From CBDCME01 sp965218865 (lineage in GTDB: Bacteria > Pseudomonadota > Alphaproteobacteria > JAAXGF01), in NCBI GenBank assembly GCA_965218865.1, contig CBDCME010000001.1, forward strand, positions 1-59,938: a stretch of 59,938 nt of DNA, in the 5' to 3' direction. Shown here piece by piece: positions 33,437-42,025 of the stretch. The notes under the pieces were generated by a model. It was not told the origin of the DNA. It saw nothing but the letters and a program-made list of their open reading frames with translations, and made no database searches. Numbering within the stretch: the stretch's first letter is position 1; every line of letters begins with the position of its first letter. The position numbers were made by a program, and so were the translations under genes.

Positions 33437-34099
33437 ATGTTTAAGTGTCTGCTCGAAAATTCGCGTCCACGCATTTTGCGACCTCTGTTCCGGGCCGGTG
33501 CCGCGATATACGAGACGGACCACAAGAACGCGATCGTGCTCGGCGTCGCTCTCGTGCTGACGATCATTTCCGGCCATCCCGTAGCCGCGGACTGGACCAG
33601 CGCCCGCCAGGCCTACGAGCGAGGTGACTTCGAAACCGCCGCCCGGGAGTTTCAAGAACTCGCGGAGCGGGGCGACCCCACCGCCCAGTACGACCTCGCG
33701 ATCATGTACGAAAAAGGTCAGGGAATGGCGCTCGACTACGCTGAAGCCGCGAAATGGTATCGCCTGGCCGCGGAACAGGGACACACCGATGCCCAGGACA
33801 ATCTCGGTTACATGTACGCGACGGGCCGCGGCGTAACCCGGGACCTCGGCGAAGCCGTCAAATGGATCCGCCTCTCCGCCGAGCACGGCAACGCCCTAGC
33901 CCAATACAACCTCGGTGCGATGTACGCGAATGGTATCGGCCTACCTCAGGACTACGTCATGGCGTACATGTGGTTCGAACTCGCGGCGTCGGGAGGCGAC
34001 AAACAGTCCCGTACAAGCCTCAAGGTCACCGCCGGTCGCATGAATCCCGAGCAACTCGAAGAGGCCCAGCGTCTCGCGCGGGAGTGGAAGCCTCGATAG
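33437..34099 (+). CDS. Sel1-repeat protein with signal-anchor
   Basis: The reading of 220 residues contains a hydrophobic export segment (NAIVLGVALVLTIISGHPVAA, residues about 35-55), then four Sel1 repeats: AREFQELAERGDPTAQYDLA, GMALDYAEAAKWYRLAAEQG, GVTRDLGEAVKWIRLSAEHG and GLPQDYVMAYMWFELAASGG, and a helical tail. Such solenoids act as scaffolds in the periplasm. The only ATG upstream lies in a piece of repeat family R, so the first 20 residues (MFKCLLENSRPRILR) are repeat-derived; the original start may have been lost or may be a non-ATG codon. Confidence 0.75.
   Translation: MFKCLLENSRPRILRPLFRAGAAIYETDHKNAIVLGVALVLTIISGHPVAADWTSARQAYERGDFETAAREFQELAERGDPTAQYDLAIMYEKGQGMALDYAEAAKWYRLAAEQGHTDAQDNLGYMYATGRGVTRDLGEAVKWIRLSAEHGNALAQYNLGAMYANGIGLPQDYVMAYMWFELAASGGDKQSRTSLKVTAGRMNPEQLEEAQRLAREWKPR
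33444..33490. repeat. Partial copy of repeat family R (R3)
   Basis: TCTGCTCGAAAATTCGCG followed by TCCACGCATTTTGCG and CTGTTCCGGGCC matches the left third of R1/R2. The large central stem and right end are missing. It overlaps the 5' end of the Sel1 gene. Confidence 0.65.
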
Positions 34100-35139
34100 G
34101 AAATTCGGAAAAATTCAGTCGCCGCCGGTAGAAATTTTATTCAATTGCACAACGGGTCCGCCCTCGGGCGCGTGGTCGCCCGAGGGCGGAGCGGCGCTTG
34201 CCTCCGGACGCTTTTCGGCGAGACAAGATTCGGTTTGAACGGAAATGGTGGAAGTCTTCGACATGGCCCGCTGTTTCTTTTTATACCGAAGTTTATCCTT
34301 CAACAGGAAAACTCTGAAAAATAATTTGTTAATTAAAGAATCCCACGTCGCATAAATTCGCTCATAGACATTTGCTGGGGTGTAGTATCTCACCCCAAAT
34401 TTTATTGTGAAAAACTCACGTTTTGCTTTGATCGGTGTGCGCATCTTTTCCCGGCGACAAACCCGAACTTAGAATTATTCAAGAAATCCCTCGTTTCCTG
34501 TCTATTAGAATACACGCCGAATTGCGTGTCAACCGATCATTGGTGTTCTTCTCCAGGCCCCGGATTCGCGCCGATTCAGCCCACGGAACCTTCAGGATTC
34601 ACAGAATTTTCAACAGTCTCATACCCAAATTCGGTGGATTTCCCGGTCAGGATGGACGCGAATACGGTCTCGACAACCGGCTTCTGGGTGCGCCATGCCC
34701 GCGCCGCCGTCCGCCGTCGATTCGTTGACCACCACGTACCCCGCCGGCCGCGCACCGACAATGATGCCACCCCGGGAACGTTTTCTTCCCAACCGATTCA
34801 AACCGGCCGCCAACCAATCACTTGCGCCGAGGCATCCCGAACGGGTCGCGGAAAATTCATGCTCCGCCGACGAATGGCCTGTGTTGGGATGCCGACGCTG
34901 CCGGGCGACACATGGCCCCCAACCGCGAACCGGGTGGCCGACAACGGTTCGGGCACCACGCCGGCCGTGACGAAAAAAGATTTTGGCCAGTCCGTTTTGA
35001 TTCGCCTATGATGAGGGAACAAAATTCCCCGGGTAAACGGAAAAGGACTAGGCCTCTGGCCAAGGAATCATCGGGACAGATTTTTGCTGTTGCCGGAAAC
35101 AGCGCAGCGGCAGACGTCGGACAGACACTGAGGAAATTC
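34100..35139. other. Long region without a confident gene
   Basis: A 49-codon minus-strand reading (34115-34264, starting MSKTSTISV) is the only small candidate and has no visible ribosome-binding site. The remainder shows no recognisable product. 34300-34520 is AT-rich and may hold promoters. Confidence 0.4.
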
Positions 35140-35994
35140 ATGGAAGCAAATTCGAAGAAACCCAGCCGAACGATCGCCGTCAACGGACCAAAGCGTAGCG
35201 TCGTGCCCCTCGACAAGACCCTGGTCGATTCGATCAGTCGGTTGAAGGCTTCGTTTGCCGCCGTCCAAACACCGGGGTCTCAGGGGAACGTCGTGGACGT
35301 CCTCGCCGAATGTCTCACCCTGACTGGGGTCTACGGTACCGATCGGCCTGAATTCAAGGCCCCGGTATGGAACCGTGACGGCCGCCTCGAATATTCGGAC
35401 GCCGGCGTTCGCGAGCAGCACCATTGCTACCGGCCCGTCGTCTGGCAGGTGTTCGACGGCCTACCGCCCGACATCCTGGATGCCTGCGCCTCGATCCTCG
35501 TCGTCGTCGAACGCCTCGCCGAGCAGAAGGGCGTTGCCCTGGCGGACACAAGCGCCCTCGCGGAGCTGATGAGATCCTCGCCTTCCATTCATTGTCTGCT
35601 TGGCGTTCACCTCCAGATCGATCCGACGAAACCCAGGGGGGCGAAGCGCCCTGGTGCCTTGAAGCGCAGGTTGCGCGGAATTGCCGAATCGATCGCCCGC
35701 TTCACCGAGCGGCGCATCTCCAACCGTATTCCGGTGTTCATCTCGGCGCTGCTCGACACCGGCGACAAACGTCAGGACGTCACCGTGCTCGACGTTTCAC
35801 CCACGGGAGCGAAGGTATGCCTTTCGAAGTCCGTCGGTTCACCGGATAAGCTGACACTGAACATTCCGCTCTTCGGACGTTTCCGCGTTCGCGGTGTCTT
35901 GTCCGACGACAACACGGTCGGGCTTCGCTTCACCGAAAGGTTCGATGCCTTCGCGCCGATTTCGGAGCGGTACGCCATGGCGGTAGCGACCTAA
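35140..35994 (+). CDS. PilZ-domain protein
   Basis: With the ATG at 35140 (GAGGAA six bases upstream) the product has 284 residues; longer readings back to 34822 lack a ribosome-binding site. The last 90 residues are a PilZ domain: ERRISNRIPVFIS (the RxxxR-like c-di-GMP switch, here with R-x-x-x-R spacing), VLDVSPTGAKVCLS (D/NxSxxG) and DNTVGLRFTERF. The first 190 residues are helical without a family match. It probably responds to cyclic di-GMP. It converges on the pst operon. Confidence 0.75.
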   Translation: MEANSKKPSRTIAVNGPKRSVVPLDKTLVDSISRLKASFAAVQTPGSQGNVVDVLAECLTLTGVYGTDRPEFKAPVWNRDGRLEYSDAGVREQHHCYRPVVWQVFDGLPPDILDACASILVVVERLAEQKGVALADTSALAELMRSSPSIHCLLGVHLQIDPTKPRGAKRPGALKRRLRGIAESIARFTERRISNRIPVFISALLDTGDKRQDVTVLDVSPTGAKVCLSKSVGSPDKLTLNIPLFGRFRVRGVLSDDNTVGLRFTERFDAFAPISERYAMAVAT

Positions 35995-36035
35995 ATTCGA
36001 GGCACGGATTCGACGGAGCGACACGGCGAGGCCGG

Positions 36036-36851
36036 CTACCCGTAGCGGCCCTCGATATAGTCCGCGGTTTCCTTCTTCCGCGGCGTCACGAACATCTCGG
36101 TCGTGGGCGTGTGTTCGATAACGCGGCCTAGGAACATGAAGATGCACTCTTCGCTGGCGCGTCGCGCCTGGGCCATGTTGTGGGTGACGATGACGATCGT
36201 ATAGGTGCCGCGCAGGGCCCAAATGAGTTCCTCGACCGCTTCCGTGCCAGCCGGATCGAGTGCCGAACAGGGTTCGTCCATGAGCAGGATGCCAGGTTTC
36301 ACGGGCAACAACCGGGCGATACAAAGCTTTTGCTGTTCCTCGAGGGACAGCGTCGTCGCCTTCTGTTTCAGTCTGTCCTTGACCGTGTCCCACAGGAGGA
36401 CTTGGCGCAAGGCCCGCTCGACGATCGAATCAGCCTCGCCACGGCTCGGGCGGGCGCTCCCCTCGTGGTGGAGACCGACGCTGAACAGGACGTTCGCGCG
36501 GATCGAAACGGGCAACGGATTGGGCCGCTGAAAAACCATCCCGACCTGCTTACGCAATTGGGCGAGGGAAACCTCGTCGGCGTGGATATCATGGCCGTGG
36601 AGGTCGATCGTCCCGTCCGTCCGGACGTAGCCGAGGCGTTCGTTGATCCGGTTGAAACTCCTCAGAAGAGTCGATTTACCACAGCCCGAGGGGCCGATGA
36701 GTGCCGTGACGCGTCCCCTGCGAATCTTGAGGTTGACTTCGAACAAGGCCTGAAAAGTGCCGTACCAGACGTTGAGGTCACGGGTGCGGATAGCAAATTC
36801 CGCCACTTGGGCCTTCGACGGATCGGGCGGAGGCGATTGCGCGAGTGCCAT
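36036..36851 (-). CDS. pstB: Phosphate ABC transporter ATPase, PstB-like 1, with a degenerate signature motif
   Basis: The 271-residue product has Walker A GPSGCGKS (53-60), Q-loop VFQRPNPLP (Gln108), Walker B LLMDEP with catalytic Glu193, and switch His224 in VTHNMAQA. The ABC signature, normally LSGGQQQRLCIAR, reads LSLEEQQKLCIAR (from residue 168), losing both glycines. It is the last gene of the pst operon, one base after pstB2. It should power phosphate import at the inner membrane, most likely as a heterodimer with pstB2, whose defects are complementary. Confidence 0.88.
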   Translation of the reverse strand: MALAQSPPPDPSKAQVAEFAIRTRDLNVWYGTFQALFEVNLKIRRGRVTALIGPSGCGKSTLLRSFNRINERLGYVRTDGTIDLHGHDIHADEVSLAQLRKQVGMVFQRPNPLPVSIRANVLFSVGLHHEGSARPSRGEADSIVERALRQVLLWDTVKDRLKQKATTLSLEEQQKLCIARLLPVKPGILLMDEPCSALDPAGTEAVEELIWALRGTYTIVIVTHNMAQARRASEECIFMFLGRVIEHTPTTEMFVTPRKKETADYIEGRYG

Positions 36852-37661
36852 CTATCCGAACCGGCCGGCGAGATAATCCCGGGTGCGAGAATCCTTGGTG
36901 GCGCCCGTGAACAGGGCCTCCGTTTCCCCGATCTCGACGCATTTTCCCATCAGAAAAAAGGCGCAGCGATCCGCCAGCCGGCGCGCCTGGAGCGCCAGAT
37001 TCGTGACCACGATTACGGTCAATTCCCTTCTCAATTCCTTCACCACGTCCTCGATCCGCATCGTGGTGACCGGATCGACCGCGATGGAGAACTCGTCCAG
37101 GACCAAAAGATCGGGTTCCTGCGACAGGGCCCGGGCAATCGTCAAGCGTTGTTGTTGGCCCCCGGAAAGGAGGCTGCCCAAGTTGTTGAGCCGGTCCTTG
37201 ACCTCGTCCCAAAGGGCCGCCCGCCGCAGGCAGCGTTCGACGATGACGTCGAGATCGGCGCGCACTTTTTTGCCGGCCAAACGCGGCGCCAAGGCGACGT
37301 TGTCGTACACCGACAAGGGAAGTCCGACGGGCAGGGGAAAGACAACGCCGATTCGCCGCCTGAGCGCGTAGACGTTGCGCCAGCGGCGGACGTCGCGGCC
37401 GTTGATCTGGATCTCGCCAGTGACCCGCATCCCGGGAATCAACATGTCCATCCGGTTCAGGGCCTTGAGGAACGAGGTCTTGCCGCTGTTGGCGGGGCCG
37501 ACAATGCCGAAAATCTCGTTTTCGGCAACGTCCAGGGTGACGTCGCTGAGGGCGGGCTTGCCGCCATAAGTGATGCACAAGTCACGTACGCCGACCTCGG
37601 TGCGCCTCGCCGCCCCCGTCGCGTTCGCTTCCGGTTCGAGAGCCGTCTCGGCGCCTACCAT
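36852..37661 (-). CDS. Phosphate ABC transporter ATPase, PstB-like 2, lacking Q-loop Gln and switch His
   Basis: The 269-residue product keeps Walker A GPANSGKT (55-62), an intact signature LSGGQQQRLTIAR (from 165) and Walker B LLVLDE (Glu190), but the Q-loop reads VVFPLPVGLP (Pro109 instead of Gln) and the switch region VVTNLALQA (Asn221 instead of His). These residues couple ATP hydrolysis to the permease and activate water. It overlaps pstA by 7 bases. Alone it should hydrolyse ATP poorly; with pstB1 it would supply the good signature for the competent site. Confidence 0.85.
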   Translation of the reverse strand: MVGAETALEPEANATGAARRTEVGVRDLCITYGGKPALSDVTLDVAENEIFGIVGPANSGKTSFLKALNRMDMLIPGMRVTGEIQINGRDVRRWRNVYALRRRIGVVFPLPVGLPLSVYDNVALAPRLAGKKVRADLDVIVERCLRRAALWDEVKDRLNNLGSLLSGGQQQRLTIARALSQEPDLLVLDEFSIAVDPVTTMRIEDVVKELRRELTVIVVTNLALQARRLADRCAFFLMGKCVEIGETEALFTGATKDSRTRDYLAGRFG

Positions 37662-38524
37662 TTTTTTTGCCGCCGCAAATAGATCCTGAAGGCGATCGAC
37701 AGGGCATTCATCGCCAGAACCAGGCCGATCAGCACGAGGGCCACCCCGTAGGGCACGTGTTCGGGAACGTTGGGAACCTGGGTGGTGATAACGAACAGGT
37801 GCAGTGACAAGGCCATGGTTTGATCGAAAACGCTTTCGGGCAGGAAGGGGAGGAAGAAAGCGGCCCCCGTAAACATGATCGGCACCGTTTCACCACTGGT
37901 TCGTGAGACCTCCAGAATGACGCCGGTGAGAATTCCGCTGACGGCGTTGGGCAGGACGACATGACGAATTGTCTGCCAGCGGCTCGCCCCCATGTTCCAG
38001 CACGCCTCGCGAAAGGCCAAGGGAACCGCCTGGAGGGATTCGCGGGTGGCGACGATGACCACCGGCAAGGTCATGATCGCGAGCGTCAAACTCGCCGCGA
38101 GGATGCTGGTCCCAAAACCCAGGAATATGACGAAGGCGCCGACGCCGAAAAGGGCGTGGACGATCGAGGGCACCCCGGCGAGGTTGATGATCGCCAGGTT
38201 GATCAACCGCGTGAACCAGTTGTCCGGGGCGAATTCACTCAGATAAACGGCCGCCGCGACCCCTAGCGGCACCGAGAACACGAGTCCCACCGTGACCAGC
38301 CAAACGGTCCCTACAATGGCCGGGAAAACCCCTCCCGCGGTCATGCCGTCGGTCGGGTTCGTGAACAGGAAGGCAAGAGAAAGGGCGGGCCAGCCCTTGA
38401 CCAACAGGGTGACCAGGATAATGACGACGGGCAGGATCAGGAGCGCCGTCATGACCGCGAATAAGACACGCACCAGGGATTCGCGGTGGCGGTTGCGCAG
38501 GTTGTGATCGGTCGCGGCGTACAC
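37655..38524 (-). CDS. pstA: Phosphate ABC transporter permease PstA
   Basis: The 289-residue inner-membrane protein has about six helices and the EAA-like coupling loop VATRESLQAVPLAFREACWN followed by MGASRWQTIRHVVLPNAVSG, typical of PstA. With PstC it forms the channel for phosphate delivered by PstS. It starts 18 bases after pstC. Confidence 0.94.
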   Translation of the reverse strand: MYAATDHNLRNRHRESLVRVLFAVMTALLILPVVIILVTLLVKGWPALSLAFLFTNPTDGMTAGGVFPAIVGTVWLVTVGLVFSVPLGVAAAVYLSEFAPDNWFTRLINLAIINLAGVPSIVHALFGVGAFVIFLGFGTSILAASLTLAIMTLPVVIVATRESLQAVPLAFREACWNMGASRWQTIRHVVLPNAVSGILTGVILEVSRTSGETVPIMFTGAAFFLPFLPESVFDQTMALSLHLFVITTQVPNVPEHVPYGVALVLIGLVLAMNALSIAFRIYLRRQKKW

Positions 38525-38542
38525 TGTCGACCTCCCTTCGTC

Positions 38543-39484
38543 TCAACCCTTGCGCACGCCGCGCACGATGAGGTCGGCGGTGAGGTTGATCAGGAAAGTG
38601 ATGATGAAGAGGACGATACCGATCGTGAACAGAGCCTGGTAATGGTCCGAACCGACGGCCGTTTCCCCGAGCTCGGCGGCGATCGTCGCGGTCAGCGCGC
38701 GAACCGAATCGAAAATACTGTCGGGCAGGTTGATGGAATGTCCGCTGGCCATCAAGACGGCCATGGTTTCTCCAAATCCCCGCCCGACGCCCAGCAGGAC
38801 GGCGCCGAGTAATCCGTTCCTGGCCGCCGGGATGACGACCTTCAAGGTCACCTGCAGGCGCGACGCTCCCATCGCCTCGGCGGCCTCCCGGTAACGGTCG
38901 GGAACGGCCTTCAAGGCGTCCTCGGCGATCGAGGTCATGATCGGCGCGGCCATGAGACCGAGAATCACGCCGGCGTTCAGGACGTTGAGGCCGACCGGTA
39001 TGTCGAATAGCTCGATCAGCAACGGGTTTATCATCGCCAGGCCGATGAACCCCCAGACCACCGAGGGGATCGCGGCCAGCAATTCGACCAGCACCTTGAG
39101 GATTTCACGTAGATTGCCGCCAGCGAATTCGGCGATGTAGACCGCGGCCGCGACGGAAAACGGAATCGCCACCAACATGGCCAGGCCGGTAACACTCGCC
39201 GTCCCCGCGATCAATGCGAGGATGCCGTAGGTGATATTCCATTCCGACGTTGGCCGCCAGCGGGGCGAGCCGAAAAATTCGGCGAAATCGAAGGGACCTA
39301 GAAGAAAGCCGAAACCCTCGATGGTGACGAAAACGAAGATGCCGATGATGAATACGATGGCCGAGGCGCCACAAATAAAGACGATGAACTGGATCGCCTT
39401 GTCGATGTACCAGTCGAGGTTCCGGCGGTCGAATTCGTCCGCCGCCATGACTCGATCCGTCGGGACACCGTCCTTTCGAGTCAT
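38543..39484 (-). CDS. pstC: Phosphate ABC transporter permease PstC
   Basis: The 313-residue product has six helices and the coupling loop MTSIAEDALKAVPDRYREAA followed by MGASRLQVTLKVVIPAARNG. The N-terminal region (KAIQFIVFICGASAIVFIIG) is the first helix. It directly follows the phoU gene with one base between stop and start, which differs from the common pstSCAB-phoU order. Confidence 0.94.
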   Translation of the reverse strand: MTRKDGVPTDRVMAADEFDRRNLDWYIDKAIQFIVFICGASAIVFIIGIFVFVTIEGFGFLLGPFDFAEFFGSPRWRPTSEWNITYGILALIAGTASVTGLAMLVAIPFSVAAAVYIAEFAGGNLREILKVLVELLAAIPSVVWGFIGLAMINPLLIELFDIPVGLNVLNAGVILGLMAAPIMTSIAEDALKAVPDRYREAAEAMGASRLQVTLKVVIPAARNGLLGAVLLGVGRGFGETMAVLMASGHSINLPDSIFDSVRALTATIAAELGETAVGSDHYQALFTIGIVLFIITFLINLTADLIVRGVRKG

Positions 39485-39485
39485 C

Positions 39486-40577
39486 TCAGTTGGCGCCTTG
39501 GCCGCGCAGTGTATCCATCAGATCGGACAGGCGAACGTTGATTTCGCGGTACATCTCGGCAAAACGTTCGGCCGCAAAAACCTTGTCGAGGCCAGTCGGG
39601 AGCGGACCAACGTCCCAATCGAGATAGGCGGTGCGGAACGGCTGCTGGGGCACATACGATTCAACCGGTCCCTGGAGACTGATGACGACGTTGTAGCGCC
39701 CGAGATGAGGCGATTTCACCTCCAGCGCACGGGGTTTGCCGCGCCCGGGTTCGAGGTTGTGCTCCTTCATGAACTCGCGAAGACCCGGATGCAGGGCCCG
39801 ACCCGGATTGCGGCCCGCGCTCTTGTAATGACCGCTATTGGGAAAGGTCTTGCGCGCGATTGCCTCGGCGAGACGGCTTTGACAAGTGTTTTCCTCGTCG
39901 ATGAACAGAATTCGGCAGGTCTTCGAGGCCTTGGTCTTGCCGCTGACGGTGAACAGGGTCTGCTCACATATGTTCTTGGCCCGGTCCCCGACCCGCTTGA
40001 GCATGTTCAGGGTAACGAAGAGATAGAGGATATCCTGGATTTCGGCGCTGCCCTTACCACCTTCGGAAACGAAATCGGCGAAGGCGCTATCGCTTTCGCG
40101 TTTGACCTGACTGGCGATTTCCATGGTGCCCTTCGCCAACTCGGCGTTTTTTTCGTTGAACGCGTTCATGGCCTGACGCAGGCAGGTCTCGGCCTGATTG
40201 GCGATCATTTCGAGTTCGCGCTTGAGGAGTCCCTTGGGGATATTCCGCAATTGGATGCTTTCGCGGGCGATCGTAACGGCGTAGTCCCCGATCCGCTCGA
40301 GTTCGTTGACCACGCGCAGAATCGACGAGACTTGCCGCAAGTGTCCCGCGGTCGGCAAGTGCCGCGCCATGAACGCGTGGGATAGCCGGGTGATCTCCTC
40401 GACCTTGCGGTTGATCGGGTAATCGCCGAGAACGGTCTTATTGGCGAGCTTGAGATTGCCGTTCAGGAGGGCGTCGATCGCGTTGCCCTGGGCCGTCCGG
40501 ACCATCTCCCCGAGCAAGGCACCCTGTTCACGCAGACCCTTAAGGTCCCTTGCCAGACGTTTTTCGTATAGGGCCAT
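39486..40577 (-). CDS. phoU: PhoU fused to a catalytically dead low-molecular-weight phosphatase/ArsC-like domain
   Basis: The 363-residue product starts at ATG 40577 (14 bases after pstS). Residues 1-215 are PhoU: two three-helix bundles with metal motifs NELERIGDYA (91-100) and MLKRVGDRAKN (192-202). PhoU represses the phosphate response through PhoR and the Pst system. Residues 221-363 have the fold of low-molecular-weight Tyr phosphatases/arsenate reductases (CRILFIDEENTCQSRLAEAI), but the catalytic loop C-x5-R reads D227...Q233, so both the nucleophile Cys and the Arg are lost. A binding or sensing role for the second domain is likely. Confidence 0.85.
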   Translation of the reverse strand: MALYEKRLARDLKGLREQGALLGEMVRTAQGNAIDALLNGNLKLANKTVLGDYPINRKVEEITRLSHAFMARHLPTAGHLRQVSSILRVVNELERIGDYAVTIARESIQLRNIPKGLLKRELEMIANQAETCLRQAMNAFNEKNAELAKGTMEIASQVKRESDSAFADFVSEGGKGSAEIQDILYLFVTLNMLKRVGDRAKNICEQTLFTVSGKTKASKTCRILFIDEENTCQSRLAEAIARKTFPNSGHYKSAGRNPGRALHPGLREFMKEHNLEPGRGKPRALEVKSPHLGRYNVVISLQGPVESYVPQQPFRTAYLDWDVGPLPTGLDKVFAAERFAEMYREINVRLSDLMDTLRGQGAN

Positions 40578-40591
40578 GATGCGATCGCGGG

Positions 40592-41488
40592 CTAGGGGGA
40601 CGCTGCGGGCGGCGGGCGGCAGGAGACCGCCCGGGCCGGCGCGTATCCCTTGGCGGCGATGATGCATTGCCCCTCGTCGCTGAAAATCCAATCGAGGTAG
40701 GCCTTGACCTCACCCTCGGGCTGGCCGTTCGTGTACATGAACAGCGGCCGCGCGATCGGATAGCTCCCGTCAACGGCGGAGTCGACCGAGGGTATGACAC
40801 ACGGCCCTCCATCCTCCCTGGCGATACACGCCAGCTTGACATGATCCGTGGCGTAGGCGAGGCCGCTGTAGCCGATGGCGCAGGGCGTCTTCTCGACCAG
40901 ATCGACCACGTCCTTGGACCCGTGCATGTCGAGTGTACCCATCCGGTAATCACGCCGCCCGCCGAGCACGGCACGGCGAAAATAGGCGTAGGTCCCCGAA
41001 TTGTTCTGGCGGCTGACGACAACGATCTCCTGGTCCTTGCATCCGCGGACCTTGAAGCCAAGCCCCGACCAGGATACGGCTTCGCCATCCTCGCCGAAAA
41101 TTTCAGCGAGTTGGGGAATCGAAAGCGCCGGCGCCGGATTGTCCGAATACAGGTAGACGGCCAGGGCATCGTAACCGACGGTATGGGCGAGGGGCGAAAG
41201 ACTCTTGGCCGAGGCCAGCTCGGTCTCCTTGGTCTTCATGGCGCGGCTGGCGTTGGCGATATCGACGGTACCGTTGATAAGGGCGGCGATTCCGGTCCCC
41301 GAGCCGCCGCCCGAAACCGCGATGCCGACCTCGGGCGCCACCGTTCGATACGCTTCCGCCCAAGCCTGGGCGACGTTGACCAGCGTGTCCGATCCCTTGT
41401 TCTGAATCATCACCCGCGCCGCGGCCGGACTGGCGGCCAGTAGGAGACACAACACGGCACTGGTCGCGATGCCCGGTCCAATCTTCAT
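40592..41488 (-). CDS. pstS: Periplasmic phosphate-binding protein PstS
   Basis: The 298-residue product has a signal peptide (MKIGPGIATSAVLCLLLAAS, cleaved near AAA-RV). Phosphate-binding blocks follow: NKGSDTLVNVAQAWAEAY, SGGGSGTGIAALINGTVDIA, VVSRQNNSGTYAYFRRAV and the C-terminal DEGQCIIAAKGYAP. It opens the operon. Its start lies 32 bases from repeat R2, with a possible PHO box beyond. Confidence 0.94.
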   Translation of the reverse strand: MKIGPGIATSAVLCLLLAASPAAARVMIQNKGSDTLVNVAQAWAEAYRTVAPEVGIAVSGGGSGTGIAALINGTVDIANASRAMKTKETELASAKSLSPLAHTVGYDALAVYLYSDNPAPALSIPQLAEIFGEDGEAVSWSGLGFKVRGCKDQEIVVVSRQNNSGTYAYFRRAVLGGRRDYRMGTLDMHGSKDVVDLVEKTPCAIGYSGLAYATDHVKLACIAREDGGPCVIPSVDSAVDGSYPIARPLFMYTNGQPEGEVKAYLDWIFSDEGQCIIAAKGYAPARAVSCRPPPAASP

Positions 41489-41520
41489 TACGCCCTCCCT
41501 ATTGCTCGTCTCTCAGAGCC

Positions 41521-41650
41521 TGTTCGAAAATGCGCGTCCGCGCATTTTTTGCGTCTGTCTCGGCCCTCTCCCCCTCCCGGCCACCCACGAGAGTATGCTG
41601 ATATGGGTGGCCGGGAGGGGGCGGGGGCCGGCGCCGTGAGTTTTCGAACA
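41521..41650. repeat. Palindromic repeat family R, copy R2 (pstS leader)
   Basis: It is a 130-bp unit bounded by TGTTCGAAAA and TTTTCGAACA, with the AAAATGCGCG palindrome and the same 18-bp GC-rich stem as R1. Relative to the downstream gene it has the same orientation as R1 at purH. It lies between pstS and the putative PHO box. Confidence 0.85.
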
Positions 41651-41742
41651 GACTGTCAGGTCGCGGGGCAGCGCCCATTCTCGAACCGCGACGGAACACC
41701 GCCGACAGCGGTATGCCGCCAACCCTACCCCAGCCCCGTTCG

Positions 41743-41775
41743 GCCCTCGTAAAGTTAATGTTAAGATTTTGTAAA
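41743..41775 (-). promoter_or_regulatory. Possible PHO box: three 11-bp TTWACA units
   Basis: On the minus strand TTTACAAAATC, TTAACATTAAC and TTTACGAGGGC follow one another at an 11-base period, the spacing used by PhoB/PhoP-type regulators. The sequence is closer to the TTAACA repeats of PhoP-type boxes than to the enteric CTGTCAT form. It is 255 bases upstream of pstS, separated from it by repeat R2. Confidence 0.4.
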
Positions 41776-42025
41776 ATGATGCCTACGACGCGGTGAATGA
41801 CGGATTCACAAAAGTCATCGCGTCGATATCCGTGAAGACGCTTGGTGTCGGGACGTAGGGGTACGCCTCGCACCCTCTTTTACCCAATCCTAATTACGCG
41901 CGTCGCCGCGGGGTCCGGTTTGGCACGGGTGGCAAAATTTGGCCGGTTAATGCAATTTTCACTTTGAACGGCTATTAGGATGGTGGCCTAAACTCCTTTC
42001 TCAACAATCGATTCCAGAAGCGACG

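Noticed and set aside
34115..34264. Small peptide gene (MSKTSTISV start) as a RiPP precursor
   Set aside because: No ribosome-binding site and no modification or export genes are nearby.
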